A DNA stretch of 64,000 nucleotides, taken from NCBI GenBank assembly GCA_009760855.2, contig WPIO01000107.1:186001-250000 (forward strand), read 5' to 3'. Within the stretch, counting starts at the first letter, position 1, and each line of letters opens with the position of its first letter. Positions 62,679 through 64,000 of this stretch are shown one piece after another. Origin of the DNA: Cristatella mucedo (Eukaryota; Bryozoa; Phylactolaemata; Cristatellidae). Made by a program: the position numbers and the translations under genes. The notes under the pieces were generated by a model, which saw nothing but the letters and a program-made list of their open reading frames with translations, had not been told where the DNA came from and searched no databases.

Positions 62679-63556
62679 GAGAGAGAGATAGAGAGAGGGA
62701 GGGAGAAAAGCAGATAGAGAGGGAGAGAGAAAGAGGGAGGAATAAAGCGAGACAGAGAGATTCAGAGAGAGACCGATAGAGACTGAGAGAGGCAGAGGGA
62801 GTGACACAGGGAGACACTGAGAGTGACAGAGAGATACTGAGAGAGTCGGAGAGACACTGAGAGTGTCAGATGGAGACATATTGTGACATTGAGAGACATA
62901 GAGAGACGGAGAGAGATAGAGTGGGACGGAGTGAGACAGAGAGAGACACAGACGGACAGTGAGAGTCAGAGAACGACAGAGACATACAGACAGAGATTAC
63001 ATGAAAGTCACAGAGAGAGAGACATTGAGAGATAGAGATGGAATGTTAGAGACAGACTGGGACAAAGAGAGACAGACAGAGACAAAAAGAGAGTGAGAGA
63101 CAGAGAGACTGAGAGAGACAGAGAGAGACAGGGAGAGTCGTAGAGAGTCAGAGATAGACAGAGAGTGTAAGTGAGAGTCATAGACTGGCATCGAGCGACT
63201 GAGAGAGATAGAGACGGACATTAAGGGATAGAAAGGAACGCAGTGAGACAGAGAGAGTCTGAGATAGGCAGAAAGAGTCAGAGAGACAGACACAGACAGA
63301 GACAGACACAGAAAGAGTCGCAGACAAAAAGAGAGTGAGGGAAAGAGAAAGAGAGGGAAAAGAGAGACAGGGCGACCAGTTGGAGACAGAGAGAGACAGA
63401 TAGAGACAGACTGAGAGAGATAGTGAGAGATATAAACATGCAGGGAGAGGGGCTGAGAGGGAAAAAGATAACGATAGAGAGGAAGAGTGAAAGACAACGA
63501 TACAGAGGTAGACTGACAGACGGTTAGACAGACAGAGAGAGAGAGAGAGAGAGAGT

Positions 63557-63654
<98 letters not shown>

Positions 63655-64000
63655 CAGAGAGAAAGAATAAAATATATTGGGAGAAAAAGAGACTGATCGG
63701 TTGATTTTTTCAAGCAGTCAAATCTGCAACCTACCAATGATAATATGTTTTGCCAACCTTGAAATGCATTGCAGGATTTATGAAGGATTAAATGCACCAT
63801 ACACGATAAAAAAAATCGTTGTTTACAGGAGAGCTGGTGAATGCTGCAGTAGATAGGCAGTCAATGACGCACTTTACATTCATTCAACTGAAAGCTACAG
63901 TAGTAAGATCATCACCACTATGTGCCTTACGTTACTAGTTTCAACGAATTGCAAAAGCCCCATGAAAACTCATTGGCTATAACAGCTGCTAGTTGCATTC
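62632..64000 (+). repeat. Array monomer M9, cut by window end (expected short form)
   Basis: The GA block (62632-63690) shares the internal order of M5 and M7, including 'gtcatagactggcatcgagc' near 63178. Module b has just begun at the window edge. If the alternation holds it should lack module c. Confidence 0.85.

Larger units (their letters stand above)
40031..64000 (+). repeat. Tandem array of long and short monomers (higher-order repeat), open at the right edge
   Basis: A marker in module b ('gctgagctaatag') recurs at about 43377, 46461, 48560, 52633, 54402, 58247 and 60035. The spacings are 3.08, 2.10, 4.07, 1.77, 3.85 and 1.79 kb, a clear alternation after the first unit. A marker found only in long monomers ('cacgagtggtgag') recurs at about 41.67, 44.65, 49.97, 55.87 and 61.51 kb. 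Module order is GA block, b (about 1.0 kb), c (about 1.9 kb, long monomers only), d (about 90 bp). Junctions of M5 resemble those of M7, and those of M4 and M6 resemble M8, more than they resemble their neighbours. This defines a dimeric higher-order repeat of about 5.6-6.0 kb. No transposase, polymerase or terminal repeat was recognised. Confidence 0.92.

Noticed and set aside
40031-64000. CRISPR array, rDNA array or gene-family cluster as explanation of the tandem repeat
   Set aside because: Units are kilobases long with no short spaced repeats, no rRNA-like conserved stretches are visible, and no shared intact exon structure was found.

Overview
The window looks like AT-rich, repeat-dominated nuclear DNA of an invertebrate animal. 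The evidence is many decayed copies of an L2-type non-LTR retrotransposon, two tRNA-derived SINE families, long (GA)n, (CA)n, (AT)n and (CT)n tracts, GT-AG introns, and no bacterial operon structure. The style of the L2 proteins and SINEs would suit a mollusc or other marine lophotrochozoan, but the phylum is inference only.

Layout. 1-12.4 kb: low-copy DNA with scattered SINE and L2 relics and one well-supported small two-exon gene on the minus strand (6586-7655, 171 aa). Its C-terminal helix resembles the HD2 beta-catenin-binding helix of BCL9/Legless. 12.4-14.9 kb: a simple-sequence island made of CA-rich, then CT-rich, then CA-rich DNA, followed by a near-perfect AT-cored palindrome and AT/AC/GT tracts. 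15-22 kb: an L2 graveyard, including L2 inserted in L2 and a SINE inserted in L2. 22.8-27.3 kb: a locally CpG-rich stretch with a tentative minus-strand exon pair, two pieces of a second LINE-like repeat (its 3' end also lies inverted at 1-141), and an LTR-like segment. 27.3-40 kb: mostly featureless DNA with one tentative first exon, L2 copies (the longest at 34.64-36.79 kb keeps much of a broken reverse transcriptase), a second-family SINE and a fresh 108-bp duplication.

40.0-64.0 kb: a tandem array that runs off the right edge. It is built of long (about 3.7 kb) and short (about 1.6-2.2 kb) monomers in strict alternation, giving a higher-order repeat of about 5.6-6.0 kb. Every complete monomer begins with a purine-rich GA block of 0.1-1.1 kb, and the larger blocks have their own conserved internal order. 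The left edge is degenerate and the right part is more homogeneous.

Function. The only gene with good internal support is the 6.6-7.7 kb locus. Three other exon candidates are listed at low confidence. The many Leu-Ser, Tyr-Ile, Thr-His and Glu-Arg open frames are translations of simple repeats and are not genes. All identifications rest on reading the sequence; no search or alignment program was run.
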